Below are positions 25,371 through 35,001 of a stretch of 64,000 nt of DNA, piece by piece (position 1 is the first letter of the stretch; every line of letters starts with the position of its first letter). The translations under genes were made by a program, and so were the position numbers. A model generated the notes under the pieces. It searched no databases. It was given only the letters and a program-made list of their open reading frames with translations, and had not been told where the DNA came from. The stretch spans positions 7,449 to 71,448 of the forward strand of contig JASGFY010000010.1 in assembly GCA_047605265.1 (NCBI GenBank). Reading direction: 5' to 3'. This stretch comes from Solimonas sp047605265 (GTDB lineage: Bacteria; Pseudomonadota; Gammaproteobacteria; Nevskiales; Nevskiaceae).

Positions 25371-26798
25371 TCAGAGTCTGCCGCCGTCGATCGCGGCGGC
25401 GCCCAGTGCATCGCGCGCCGGCTCGGCGACGCGATGCGGGGGGAACGCGCAGATGAACGTCGAACCGACGCCCGGTTCGCTTTCGATCTCCAGCGTCGCA
25501 TCGAACGCTTCGAGCGCGTGCTTGACGATCGACAGGCCGAGACCGGTGCCACCGGAGGCACGCGAGCGGCCGACGTCGACGCGATAGAAGCGCTCGGTGA
25601 GCCGCGGGATGTCCTCGGGCGCGATGCCGATGCCGGTATCGGCGACGGCGAAGCGCGCACCGCCAGGTGTCCGCTCCCAGCTGACGCGGATCACGCCGCC
25701 GGCCGGCGTATAGCGCACGGCATTGGTCAGCAGATTGATGATGACGCTGTAGAACTCGGTTTCGCCGCCGAGCAGCAGCAGCTCGCCGTCGACCCGCTGC
25801 TCGAAGCGGTGCTGGCCTTTCGACACGGCGCGTGCCTCTTCGACGGCGCGCGCGACCAGCACCGGCACCTGCAGCAGTTCGTCGCGCATGTGCGCACGCT
25901 CGCCTTCGAGGCGGGCCAGCTTCAGCATGTCGTTGACCAGCGCTTCCATGCGCAGGGCCTGGTTGCGCATCTCCAGCACCGGCGCCCGCCAGTTGGCCAG
26001 CGGCCCGCCGGCCTGCGTGTCCATATCCATCAGGTCGAGATAGCCACGCAGCACCGTCAGCGGCGTGCGCAGCTCGTGCGAGGCGTTGGCGACGAAATCG
26101 CGGCGTGCCGCTTCGAGCTGGCGACGCTCGGAGATGTCGCGGACGATCAGCAGCTTCTGGTCGTTGCCGTACGGAATGATGCGCAGCGACAGCAGGCGGC
26201 TGCGGCTGAGCGGTGACGGCGCCTCGGTCTCGCGCTCGAAGTCGCCTTTCTCGAAGAACTCGGTGAAGCTCGGATGGCGGATCAGGTTCGGCACGCGGAT
26301 GCCCAGATCCTGCGGCGCGCGCAGGCCCAGCAGCTGCCGCGCGGCGGTATTGAACCACGAGATCTCGCCGCGCTCGCCGAGCACCACGGCGCCGTCCGGC
26401 AGCGCTGCCGTCGACGCCTGGAACTCGGCCAGCATCAGCGAGAGCTTTTTCTTGCGCTTGCGGTTCTTGCGCTGCAGGTCGATCAGCAGATCGAAGATCT
26501 CGCCCCAGATACCGCCGGTGTCCGGCAGGAAATAGCGCTTCGGCGCGTACAGCCAGGCGCGCAGGCGGATCAGCTGCCGCAGCTGCAGCAGACAGAAGAC
26601 CAGCACCGCCAGCAGCGCGCCGAGCGCCGGGTGGCCGAAGGCGAGCCCCGCGCCGGCGCCGATGGCGGCGATCGTCGCCAGCCTGGCGACGCCGCGCCAC
26701 CAGAATTCACGCGCCGGGAAATCGGCGTCCGGACGCTCCCTGGCTTCGACCGGGCCGTCGACGCTGTCCGGCGGCTGTGCTGGCCTCGGCTCGCTCAT
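25371..26798 (-). CDS. phoR: Phosphate regulon sensor histidine kinase PhoR
   Basis: 475 residues. Two closely spaced membrane segments at about 33-72, a basic linker, a PAS domain at about 117-215 (ALPDGAVVLGERGEISWFN), phospho-acceptor histidine in NASHELRTPLTVLRGY, N-box NLLTNAVRYT, and G-boxes DTGIGIAPEDI and GGTGLGLSIVKHAL. The minimal periplasmic part plus PAS is the PhoR design: it senses PstSCAB/PhoU state rather than a ligand. The gene begins 10 nt after phoB. A 112-nt gap separates it from the GGDEF gene. Confidence 0.94.
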   Translation of the reverse strand: MSEPRPAQPPDSVDGPVEARERPDADFPAREFWWRGVARLATIAAIGAGAGLAFGHPALGALLAVLVFCLLQLRQLIRLRAWLYAPKRYFLPDTGGIWGEIFDLLIDLQRKNRKRKKKLSLMLAEFQASTAALPDGAVVLGERGEISWFNTAARQLLGLRAPQDLGIRVPNLIRHPSFTEFFEKGDFERETEAPSPLSRSRLLSLRIIPYGNDQKLLIVRDISERRQLEAARRDFVANASHELRTPLTVLRGYLDLMDMDTQAGGPLANWRAPVLEMRNQALRMEALVNDMLKLARLEGERAHMRDELLQVPVLVARAVEEARAVSKGQHRFEQRVDGELLLLGGETEFYSVIINLLTNAVRYTPAGGVIRVSWERTPGGARFAVADTGIGIAPEDIPRLTERFYRVDVGRSRASGGTGLGLSIVKHALEAFDATLEIESEPGVGSTFICAFPPHRVAEPARDALGAAAIDGGRL

Positions 26799-26808
26799 GC
26801 CGGCATGT

Positions 26809-27501
26809 TCAGATCTTGTCCGAGAAGCGATAGCCGGAACCGCGCACGGTCTGGATCATCTCGTCGTAGCCGAACGGTTCGAGCGCCTTGCGCAGGCGGC
26901 GGATGTGCACGTCGACGGTGCGCTCCTCGACATAGACGTTCTGCCCCCAGACACGATCGAGCACCTGCTCGCGCGTATAGACGCGCTCGGGGTGGCTGAT
27001 GAAGAAGTGCAGCAGCCGGTACTCGGTCGGACCGAGGCGGATCGGCTGTCCGTTGGCGGTGACGCGCTGGCTGGCCGCGTCGACTTCGAGGCCGTTGATC
27101 GCCAGACGCTCTTCCTCGCCACCCGGGATCGCGCGGCGCAGCACGGCTTGGATGCGCGCGATCAGTTCCGGATACGAGAACGGCTTGGACACGTAGTCGT
27201 CACAGCCGATGTTGAGACCGCGCACCTTGTCCTCTTCCTCGACGCGCGCCGTGACCATGATGACCGGAATGTCACGCGACATCGGCTGGCTCTTGAGTTC
27301 GCGCGTCAGCTCGACGCCGGAGACGCCGGGCATCATCCAGTCCATCAGGATCAGGTCCGGGCGCTCGTCGGCGATGCGCAGCCGCGCCTCCTGCGCCCCC
27401 GACGCTTCCACGACGCGAAAGTCGGCGCGCGACAACGCGAAGCGCAGCATCTCGCGGATCGGCCCCTCGTCGTCGACCACCAATATCAGTTTCCCCTGCA
27501 T
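26809..27501 (-). CDS. phoB: Phosphate regulon response regulator PhoB
   Basis: 230 residues from the third ATG (MQGKLILVVDDEGPIRE), which lines up with known PhoB N-termini. Two earlier in-frame ATGs, the first at 27516, would add up to 5 residues. The receiver domain has DDE at 10-12, phospho-acceptor D in LILMDWMMPG, T in VTARVEEEDK and K in YVSKPF. The winged-helix domain ends RGSGYRFSDKI. The DNA-recognition region RTVDVHIRRLRKALEP is PhoB-type. An upstream Pho box with matched -10 indicates autoactivation. Operon: phoB, phoR, perhaps the GGDEF gene. Confidence 0.95.
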   Translation of the reverse strand: MQGKLILVVDDEGPIREMLRFALSRADFRVVEASGAQEARLRIADERPDLILMDWMMPGVSGVELTRELKSQPMSRDIPVIMVTARVEEEDKVRGLNIGCDDYVSKPFSYPELIARIQAVLRRAIPGGEEERLAINGLEVDAASQRVTANGQPIRLGPTEYRLLHFFISHPERVYTREQVLDRVWGQNVYVEERTVDVHIRRLRKALEPFGYDEMIQTVRGSGYRFSDKI

Positions 27502-27530
27502 CGCCATACGTTCCATTTAATGACAGTTCA

Positions 27531-27564
27531 AGCATATGAACAATGGGTGACGTTTCGATGACAG
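27531..27564 (-). promoter_or_regulatory. Pho box and -10 of the phoB promoter
   Basis: On the minus strand CTGTCAT-CGAA-ACGTCAC, then CCATTGTTCA (10 nt), then TATGCT as -10 (27531-27536). The 7-4-7 layout and the 10-nt gap to the -10 match E. coli Pho promoters. The predicted start site lies about 23 nt before the preferred phoB ATG. Confidence 0.82.
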
Positions 27565-27815
27565 CCCGCACAAACAAGCGCTTGGCCCGTGTGCGTCATC
27601 GACGCGCCCTGTCCCTGTCATCACTGCGGCGGCTTTGACCGACGGCCGGGCGCTGCTTACGATGCGCCCCTCGCCCGGCGGCGCGCATCGCCGGCATGTC
27701 TTACCAGCCCCGGTTCCGGCCGCCATCGGCCAAGGCCCTTGCTCCGGATCGTGACGCCCCCACTTAACACAGTGCTACACAGCCGCCGCGCGGCGGCATC
27801 AAAACGGAAGCATTC

Positions 27816-28772
27816 ATGAGTAAGCAGCATCATCGTCTCGTCATCCTCGGCTCCGGTCCGGCCGGCTACACGGCCGCCGTGTACGCGGCGCGCGCCAACC
27901 TCAAGCCGGCGCTGATCACCGGACTCGAGGTCGGCGGCCAGTTGATGACGACGACCGAGGTCGACAACTGGCCCGGCGACGTCGAGGGCCTGCTCGGTCC
28001 GGATCTGATGGCGCGCATGCAGAAGCACGCGGAACGTTTCGACACCACCTTCATCTACGACCACATCCACTCGGTCGATCTGCAGCAGCGGCCGTTCACG
28101 CTCAAGGGCGACCAGGGCGAATACAGCTGCGACGCGCTGATCATCACGACCGGCGCCAGCGCCAAGTATCTCGGCCTCGAAACCGAGCAGGCCTTCCGCG
28201 GCAAGGGCGTGTCGGCCTGCGCGACCTGCGACGGCTTCTTCTACAAGGGCCAGGAAGTCGCGGTGATCGGCGGCGGCAACACCGCTGTCGAGGAAGCGCT
28301 GTATCTGGCCAACATCGCCAGCAAGGTGACCATCGTGCACCGCCGCGACAAGTTCAAGGGCGAGAAGATCCTGCACGACAAGCTGTTCAGGAAGCAGGCC
28401 GAAGGCAAGGTCGAGATCATTTGGGATTCGACACTCGATCAGGTGCTCGGCGATGCGTCGGGCGTGACCGGCATGCGCGTCAAAAATCTCAAGGACGGCA
28501 GCAGTCGCGATATTCCGCTGAAGGGCGTGTTCATCGCCATCGGCCACTCGCCGAACACGGCGATCTTCGAAGGCCAGCTGAAGATGAACGGCGGTTACAT
28601 CAGCGTGCACGGCGGCAACAGCGGCGATGCGACAGCGACCAGCATACCCGGTGTGTTCGCCGCCGGCGACGTGATGGACCACGTCTATCGCCAGGCCATC
28701 ACCTCGGCCGGCACCGGCTGCCAGGCTGCGCTCGACGCCGAACGCTATCTCGACAAGCTCGCGCTCGGCTGA
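27816..28772 (+). CDS. trxB: Thioredoxin reductase
   Basis: 318-residue flavoprotein that passes electrons from NADPH to thioredoxin. FAD site GSGPAGYTAAVYAARA at the N-terminus, redox disulfide CATC in SACATCDGFFYKG, NADPH site GGGNTAVEEALYL, and the C-terminal FAD segment GVFAAGDVMDHVYRQA. All catalytic parts are intact. The 250-nt gap to divergent phoB holds the phoB promoter and presumably its own. An intergenic inverted repeat follows the stop. Confidence 0.96.
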   Translation: MSKQHHRLVILGSGPAGYTAAVYAARANLKPALITGLEVGGQLMTTTEVDNWPGDVEGLLGPDLMARMQKHAERFDTTFIYDHIHSVDLQQRPFTLKGDQGEYSCDALIITTGASAKYLGLETEQAFRGKGVSACATCDGFFYKGQEVAVIGGGNTAVEEALYLANIASKVTIVHRRDKFKGEKILHDKLFRKQAEGKVEIIWDSTLDQVLGDASGVTGMRVKNLKDGSSRDIPLKGVFIAIGHSPNTAIFEGQLKMNGGYISVHGGNSGDATATSIPGVFAAGDVMDHVYRQAITSAGTGCQAALDAERYLDKLALG

Positions 28773-28799
28773 GAATCCAGCGTTTCGACTGGCAGCTCG

Positions 28800-28873
28800 A
28801 ACCACAGATTTCACGATTGCACAGAGGGAAAGAAGCTCGCTGTTTTTCTGTGTAATCTGTGAAATCCGTGGTT
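28800..28873. repeat. Intergenic inverted repeat (ACCACAGATTTCAC type)
   Basis: The left arm AACCACAGATTTCACGATTG (28800-28825) and the right arm ending GTGAAATCCGTGGTT (28847-28873) are imperfect inverted copies. The loop contains TGTTTTT. It fills the gap between trxB and the GST gene. A related sequence occurs near 57.74 kb, so it is probably a dispersed element. It may also act as a trxB terminator. Confidence 0.6.
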
Positions 28874-28890
28874 AAGGGCCTTTGCCGCCG

Positions 28891-29520
28891 ATGAGCGAAA
28901 CCCCAAGCAACAAGATGCAGCTGTACCGCAGCCTCGTATCGCCGTATTCGCGCCGCGTGCGCGCGGTGATCGAAGAGCTCGGGCTCGGTGAACAGATCGA
29001 GGAAATCGAAATCGATCCGTACACCGCCAGCGCGGAGTTCCTCGCGATCAATCCCCTGTCGAAAGTGCCGGTGCTGATCACCGAACAAGGCGAAGCCCTG
29101 CCCGACTCGAACCTGATCATCAGCTATCTGTTCACGCGCGGCCACGGCATGGCGGCATTGCCGAGCGGCGCCAGACGCTGGGCGGCGCTGCGGCGGCAAT
29201 ATCTCGCCGAAGGCATCATCGACGCCGCCGTCGCCTCGACCAACGAGAAGCGGCGACCCGAAGGCATCATCTATCAGGTCTTCCTCGACCGTCAGGCCGC
29301 CGCAATCCAGCGCGCCGTCGCCCGGCTCGACGAGGAGGCCGGGGAGCTCAATCAGGAAGCCCCGACGACCGTCGAGATCACCGTCGGCTGCGCCCTCGGC
29401 TATCTCGATCAGCGCATGGCGTATCTCGAATGGCGCAAGGGCCACGACGCGCTTGCCGCGTGGCATGCGCAGTTCGCCGAACGTCCGGCGATGCAGAAGA
29501 CGGCACCGCAAGCCGCGTGA
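28891..29520 (+). CDS. Glutathione S-transferase family / SspA-like protein
   Basis: 209 residues from the ATG at 28891; a TTG three codons earlier is also possible. Thioredoxin-like N-terminal domain: LYRSLVSPYSRRVRAVIEE carries the SPYSRRVR motif, with a serine rather than cysteine, and KVPVLITEQGEALPDSNLII holds the cis-Pro and the Ser contact for glutathione. An all-helical C-terminal domain follows. Glutathione-dependent detoxification is the family role. It could instead be a non-catalytic stringent-starvation SspA relative, but sspB is not adjacent. The NlpC/P60 gene overlaps its stop by 4 nt. Confidence 0.78.
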   Translation: MSETPSNKMQLYRSLVSPYSRRVRAVIEELGLGEQIEEIEIDPYTASAEFLAINPLSKVPVLITEQGEALPDSNLIISYLFTRGHGMAALPSGARRWAALRRQYLAEGIIDAAVASTNEKRRPEGIIYQVFLDRQAAAIQRAVARLDEEAGELNQEAPTTVEITVGCALGYLDQRMAYLEWRKGHDALAAWHAQFAERPAMQKTAPQAA

Positions 29521-29990
29521 ACGGAGGCTTGCCGCAGGCACTGCGCAGCACCGTGCTGGCCGTCAGCGTGGTGCTCGAAGCCTGCGGCGGCAACGTGCGC
29601 CCCGATCCGGCGAACGATGCGACGCGGCGCGAGATCGTGCTCGATGCGCTCGGCCAGGTCGGCCGCCCATACCGTTATGGCGGCACGACCCCGTCCGGCT
29701 TCGACTGCAGCGGCCTCGTGCAGTTCGTCTACGCGCAGTCAGGCATCAAGCTGCCGCGCACGACGCGCGAACAGCATCAGATCGGCCGCAAGATCGATCT
29801 CGAAAATGCCGTGCCGGGCGACCTGCTGTTCTACAGCTTCGGCGGCCACGGCATCGATCACGTCGCGATCTATCTCGGCGACGATGAAGCCGTGCATGCC
29901 CCGGCCAGCGGCCGCGCCGTCATCGTCGCCGGCGTGCATCTCAAATACTGGCAGCAGCACTTCGTCGACGCGGTACGCGTGCTGCCGTAG
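29517..29990 (+). CDS. NlpC/P60 (C40) cell-wall peptidase, lipoprotein
   Basis: 157 residues from a GTG that overlaps the previous stop. Signal with lipobox LEAC followed by GG, so probably lipid-anchored. The NlpC/P60 domain spans about 40-157 with catalytic Cys in FDCSGLVQFVYAQ, His in GIDHVAIYLGD and a third polar residue in AVHAPASG. Such enzymes cut peptide stems of peptidoglycan, as Spr/MepS does. The start is not certain; other GTG/TTG codons lie close by. The domain itself is complete. Confidence 0.85.
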   Translation: MNGGLPQALRSTVLAVSVVLEACGGNVRPDPANDATRREIVLDALGQVGRPYRYGGTTPSGFDCSGLVQFVYAQSGIKLPRTTREQHQIGRKIDLENAVPGDLLFYSFGGHGIDHVAIYLGDDEAVHAPASGRAVIVAGVHLKYWQQHFVDAVRVLP

Positions 29991-30089
29991 GAAAGTCCTG
30001 CACGGGCCCAAGAAGACCAACAGCATGAACCGCAGATCATGCCTCCCGCCGGCTGCGGACATTCCGGACCATCGCATGATCATGAAGCG

Positions 30090-30115
30090 GCGGGCCGGCG
30101 CACGCACCGGCCCGC
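30090..30115 (-). terminator. Perfect 9-bp hairpin after htpG
   Basis: GCGGGCCGG and CCGGCCCGC flank an 8-nt loop, 12 nt after the htpG stop. There is no T-run on either side, so it may terminate weakly or protect the transcript end. Confidence 0.45.
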
Positions 30116-30126
30116 GACAGCGCAAA

Positions 30127-32010
30127 TCAGAGAATGATGCGGCTGGACTCGCGGCCGGCCCCGAGCAGCAGCTTGTTGAGACTGCGCACGAAACTCGCCG
30201 GATCGTCGAGCTGACCGCCTTCGGCGAGCAGCGCCTGGCCGAACAGCCACTCGCCGAGATCGGCGAAGGCCGCGTCGTCGCCGGTCGCCTTCAGCTTTTC
30301 GACGAGCGGATGCGTGGGATTCAGCTCCAGGATGGGCCGCGAATACGCCCCCTGTTCGCCGGCGCGCTTGAGCATCTCTTCGAGGCGCCGTGACATCGCG
30401 TGCTCGCCGGCGACGAGGCACGATGGCGATTCGGTCAGCCGCGACGACAGGCGCACCGCTTCGACGCGCTCGCCAAGCGTCTTCTGCAGGCGTTCGAGCA
30501 CCTCCTTGAACTCGCCTTCTAGCCGCGCCTTGTCCGGCGTCTCGATCTTCGCGTCGAGATCCCTGGAGGCACGCGCGACCGATTCGAGCTTCTTGCCGCC
30601 GAACTCGGTCAGGTGGCTGACGACCCACTCATCGATGCGATCGGTCAGTAGCAGCACTTCAAAGTTGTGCGCGCGAAAACCTTCGAGATGCGGGCTGCTG
30701 CGCGCCGCCGCCAGCGTGTCGGCGGTCAGGTAGTAGATGCCGTTCTGCCCGGCCGGCATGCGCGCGACGTACGCTTCGAGCGTGACGTCGGGCCGCTCGG
30801 TCTGCGTGCTGGAATAAAAACGGCACAGCTTGGCGATGCGCTCGCGATTGCCGTGATCCTCGACCAGACCTTCCTTGAACACGACCCCGAACGCCGCCCA
30901 GAACTTCGCATAGTCGTCCGGTCTGTTGCTCGCCATGTCTTCGAGCAGATCGAGCACGCGCTTGACCAGTGCGCTCTTGATCTTCTCGACCGTGCGGTTG
31001 CCCTGCAGGATCTCGCGCGAAACGTTCAGCGGCAGATCCGGCGTGTCGACGACACCGCGCACGAAGCGCAGATACGGCGGCAGCAGCTCGGCCGCCTTGT
31101 CCATGATGAAGACGCGCTTGACGTACAGATGCACGCCACGCGCCTGCTCGCGATCCCACAGATCGAACGGCGCATGGGCCGGGATGTAGAGCAGCGAGGT
31201 GTACTCGATCGTGCCTTCGACCTTGTGATGCGCCCAGGCCAGCGGCACCCGGTAGTCATGCGCGATCTGCTCGTAGAACTTGGCGTAATCCTCGTCCTTC
31301 AGCTCGGACTTCGGCCGCGTCCAGAACGCGCGCGCCTGGTTGATGGTTTCCAGCTCGCCCTTGTCGTTCTTCAGCTTGATCGGCAGGCCGATGTGGTCCG
31401 AATACTTGTGGACGAGTGTCTGCAGGCGGAACGGTTCGAGGAATTCCTTGTCATCGTCGCGCAGGTGCAGGATCACTTCGGTGCCGCGGTCGAGCTTGAA
31501 CGACGGCTCGACGGTGAACTCGCCCTGCCCGTCGGACTCCCAGCGCACGGCCTCGGCATCGCTGCGCTTCGTCAGCACCGTGACCTTGTCGGCGACGATG
31601 TACGCCGAATAGAAGCCGACGCCGAACTGGCCGATCAGCTGCGAATCCTTCTTCTGGTCGCCGGACAGTGATTCGATGAACTTGCGCGTGCCGGAACGCG
31701 CGATCGTGCCGAGGTTGTCGATGACCTCGTCGTGCGACATGCCGATGCCGTTGTCCTTGATCGTCAGCGTGCTGGCGGCGGCATCCAGAATCAGCTCGAC
31801 GGCCAGCTCGTCGCCGCCGAGCAGCGCCGGATCGGCGATTGCCGCAAAGCGCAGCTTGTCGCAGGCATCCGACGCATTCGAGATCAGCTCGCGCAGGAAG
31901 ATTTCCTTGTTCGAGTACAGCGAATGGATCATCAGGTGCAGCAGGTGCCGCACCTCTGCCTGGAACTCGCGCTTCTGCGCGCGCGTCTCTGTGCCATTTG
32001 TGGCCGTCAT
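30127..32010 (-). CDS. htpG: Molecular chaperone HtpG (Hsp90)
   Basis: 627 residues from the ATG beginning MTATNGTETR, preceded by GAGGAG at 10 nt; an ATG 8 codons earlier lacks a ribosome site. The N-terminal GHKL ATPase has NASDACDKLRF, DNGIGMSHDEV and QFGVGFYSAY. The middle domain carries the catalytic-loop arginine in the LPLNVSREILQ region. The C-terminal dimerisation domain is intact. It is an ATP-driven chaperone for late folding of client proteins. I did not identify a heat-shock promoter with confidence in the short upstream gap. Confidence 0.96.
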   Translation of the reverse strand: MTATNGTETRAQKREFQAEVRHLLHLMIHSLYSNKEIFLRELISNASDACDKLRFAAIADPALLGGDELAVELILDAAASTLTIKDNGIGMSHDEVIDNLGTIARSGTRKFIESLSGDQKKDSQLIGQFGVGFYSAYIVADKVTVLTKRSDAEAVRWESDGQGEFTVEPSFKLDRGTEVILHLRDDDKEFLEPFRLQTLVHKYSDHIGLPIKLKNDKGELETINQARAFWTRPKSELKDEDYAKFYEQIAHDYRVPLAWAHHKVEGTIEYTSLLYIPAHAPFDLWDREQARGVHLYVKRVFIMDKAAELLPPYLRFVRGVVDTPDLPLNVSREILQGNRTVEKIKSALVKRVLDLLEDMASNRPDDYAKFWAAFGVVFKEGLVEDHGNRERIAKLCRFYSSTQTERPDVTLEAYVARMPAGQNGIYYLTADTLAAARSSPHLEGFRAHNFEVLLLTDRIDEWVVSHLTEFGGKKLESVARASRDLDAKIETPDKARLEGEFKEVLERLQKTLGERVEAVRLSSRLTESPSCLVAGEHAMSRRLEEMLKRAGEQGAYSRPILELNPTHPLVEKLKATGDDAAFADLGEWLFGQALLAEGGQLDDPASFVRSLNKLLLGAGRESSRIIL

Positions 32011-32128
32011 CGGCTTGCAACTCCTCGAAATCATGGGGAGCCGGCGTTTTAGGGCCGGCGCTGCGGATTTTCAAGCCTGCTTCCGGCACATGTCTTGCTA
32101 CGGCTGCGACAGCCTTGGTATTTATCGA

Positions 32129-33040
32129 ATGCTTTCCCGTTTCGCGATCTATTTCGACGAAGTCGCAAGACGCGGCTCGATCCGCCGTGCCTCCGAGCAC
32201 CTGCACATCACCGCCTCGGCGATCGACCGTCAGATCCTGCAAATGGAGGAAAGACTCGGCGTTCCCCTGTTTGAGCGCATGCCCCAGGGCTTGCGCCTGA
32301 CGGCGGCCGGCGAGCTGCTGGTCGGCGCCATCCGCCGCTGGCGGCGGGACATCCGCAACATCGAGGCGCAGATCGACGGCTTGCGCGGCTTGCGCCGCGG
32401 CGAAGTGAACATTGCGCTGGTCGAAGGCAGCAGCGAATTCGTGATTCGCAGCCTGCAGGACTTCCGGCAGCGCTATCCCGGCATCGAATATCACCTGCAG
32501 ATCGCCGTCTCCGATCAGGTCATCAATCGCGTGCTCGGCGGCGACGCCGATATCGGCGTCGCCTTCAACCCGCCCGAGCGCCACGATCTGCGGCTCGAGC
32601 GCGCGCTGATCTACCAGGTCGGCGCCGTCATGCTGCCCGCGCATCCTCTCGCCGGACACGACGAGCTGACGCTCGCCGAATGCGCCCGGCACGCGCTGGT
32701 CGGCCCCGACGAGGGCAACGTGCTGCACGGCATCCTCGATGTCGCCTGGCAGCGCAGCGTCGGCGAATCGCCGCGCTATACGGCGTCGGCCAACAGCATC
32801 ACGCTGATCAAGTCGCTGGTGCTCAGCGGCGTCGGTATCGGTTTTCTCACGCCGATCGACGTGTCGGCCGAGGTCGAAGCCGGCATGCTGCGTTTCCTGC
32901 CGCTGGCCAACACACAACTGCCGCTGTCGGCGCTGTCGCTGATCAGCGCGTCCGGGCGTTCGCTGTCGAACGCCGCTTCGCTGCTGCTTCACCATCTCAA
33001 CGGCACCATGATGCGCGAGCACGGTCCGGCCTTAGGCTGA
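32129..33040 (+). CDS. LysR-family transcriptional regulator of the uptake module
   Basis: 303 residues from the ATG starting MLSRFAIYFDEVARRGS. The frame is open for 450 nt upstream, but that part is antisense to htpG and has no homology features. N-terminal winged helix (1-60): SIRRASEHLHITASAIDRQI then LGVPLFERMPQGLRLTAAGE. The effector-binding domain (about 90-290) starts GEVNIALVEGSSEF and has GVGIGFLTPIDV near its end. It is co-directional with the ABC/TonB genes that follow after 91 nt, and probably controls them. The inducer is unknown. Confidence 0.88.
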   Translation: MLSRFAIYFDEVARRGSIRRASEHLHITASAIDRQILQMEERLGVPLFERMPQGLRLTAAGELLVGAIRRWRRDIRNIEAQIDGLRGLRRGEVNIALVEGSSEFVIRSLQDFRQRYPGIEYHLQIAVSDQVINRVLGGDADIGVAFNPPERHDLRLERALIYQVGAVMLPAHPLAGHDELTLAECARHALVGPDEGNVLHGILDVAWQRSVGESPRYTASANSITLIKSLVLSGVGIGFLTPIDVSAEVEAGMLRFLPLANTQLPLSALSLISASGRSLSNAASLLLHHLNGTMMREHGPALG

Positions 33041-33131
33041 GTCGTCGCGTTGCTTTTTCGGCAACGGCCTTCAGCAAAAATTGCTGTGGATATGCACGCT
33101 CCACCGCAAGCAGAATCGTTTCGCGCCCGCA

Positions 33132-34194
33132 ATGATCCACGTCACTTCCATGCCGCAGTCGCTCACCGAACAGCGCCCCGATCCGTCCCGCCGCAGGCTG
33201 CTGGCGGCGAGCTCGGGGCTGCCCGCGCTCGCGCTGCTGGCGGCCTGCTCGCCGAAGCCGGCGGCCGGCAGCAAGGGCGCGCTCGGCGAGGCGCGCAGCG
33301 TGGCTTTCGCCGTCGGCACGACCGGCTCCGACTTCGTCATGGAAATCTCGCTCGGCGTCGCCGATGCCGCCGCGATGCTCGGCTGGCGCTTCACCCGAAT
33401 CCTCAACGCACAGCCGACGCCGGACGCGCACATCAACGCCATCCGCCAGGCCGTGATGATGCATGCCGACGTCGTCGTCACCGTCGACTGGTACCAGGCG
33501 GTCGTCGATGAGATCGCCGCCGGCATGCAGCGCGGCTCGCGCTTTGCCGTCGTCAACTCGCTGAACAATCCGGACACGCTGGCACCGCTGCAGGTGCCCT
33601 TCGTCGGTCAGCAGCCCCGCGATACCGGCCGTCTGATGGGCGAGCGCATCGCCGCGGCCCTGCAGGCGCGCGGCATCCACGAAGGCTCGGTGCTGGTCGG
33701 CAATCCGTTCCCCGGCTCGCTGAACGTCGAGCAGCGCATCCTCGGCATCGGCGACGGCCTGGCCGCCGTAGCGGGACTCAGGCTGGTCAGCTTCGCGGAT
33801 AACGCGGCGCAGGACGCGGCAACGTCGGCGGCGCTGTACAAGGCCAAGATCACCGAGGTCGGCAATGTCGTCGCGCATGCCGTAGCCGGCAGCGAAATGT
33901 CGGCGATCCCGCTGTCGAAAGCGCTGGCCGAGCTGAAGGACGGCCGCCGCGCGCTCGTCGGCGGCTGGGCCAGCAGCCTCAAGGTGCTGAACCTGATCAA
34001 GGGCGGCGAGATGGATTTCGCGCTCGACGAGAATCTCTACTATCAGGGCTTCATGGCCGTGCTGCTGGCGTGGTCCCGGCTCGAACGGCAGATGGCGGCG
34101 GTGACGATGGCGCCCGGCTACGCCTGGGTGACGCCGGAAACCGTCGACGCGATGATCGCCAGCTACGAACTGCGCAAGGCGAGCGCCGCCCGCT

Positions 34195-34208
<14 letters not shown>
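33132..34208 (+). CDS. Sugar-type ABC transporter substrate-binding lipoprotein, Tat-like signal
   Basis: 358 residues from ATG 33132, or 352 from ATG 33150. The N-terminus combines a twin-arginine motif (PSRRRLLAA) with a hydrophobic stretch and lipobox LLAAC, so a Tat-exported lipoprotein is predicted. The mature part has the ribose/galactose-binding fold (periplasmic-binding family 4): VAFAVGTTGSDFVMEIS, VVVTVDWYQAVVDEI, FVGQQPRDTGRLMGERIA and YYQGFMAVLLAW. The ATPase gene overlaps its end by 14 nt. The ligand is unknown; family members bind pentoses, hexoses, inositols or nucleosides. Confidence 0.82.

Positions 34209-35000
<792 letters not shown>

Positions 35001-35001
<1 letters not shown>

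Noticed and set aside
27589..27819. Short plus-strand frame with a CPCHHCGG stretch resembling a zinc motif
   Set aside because: It overlaps the phoB promoter region and the trxB start, has no ribosome site, and the rest is low-complexity Arg/Pro sequence typical of chance frames in GC-rich DNA.
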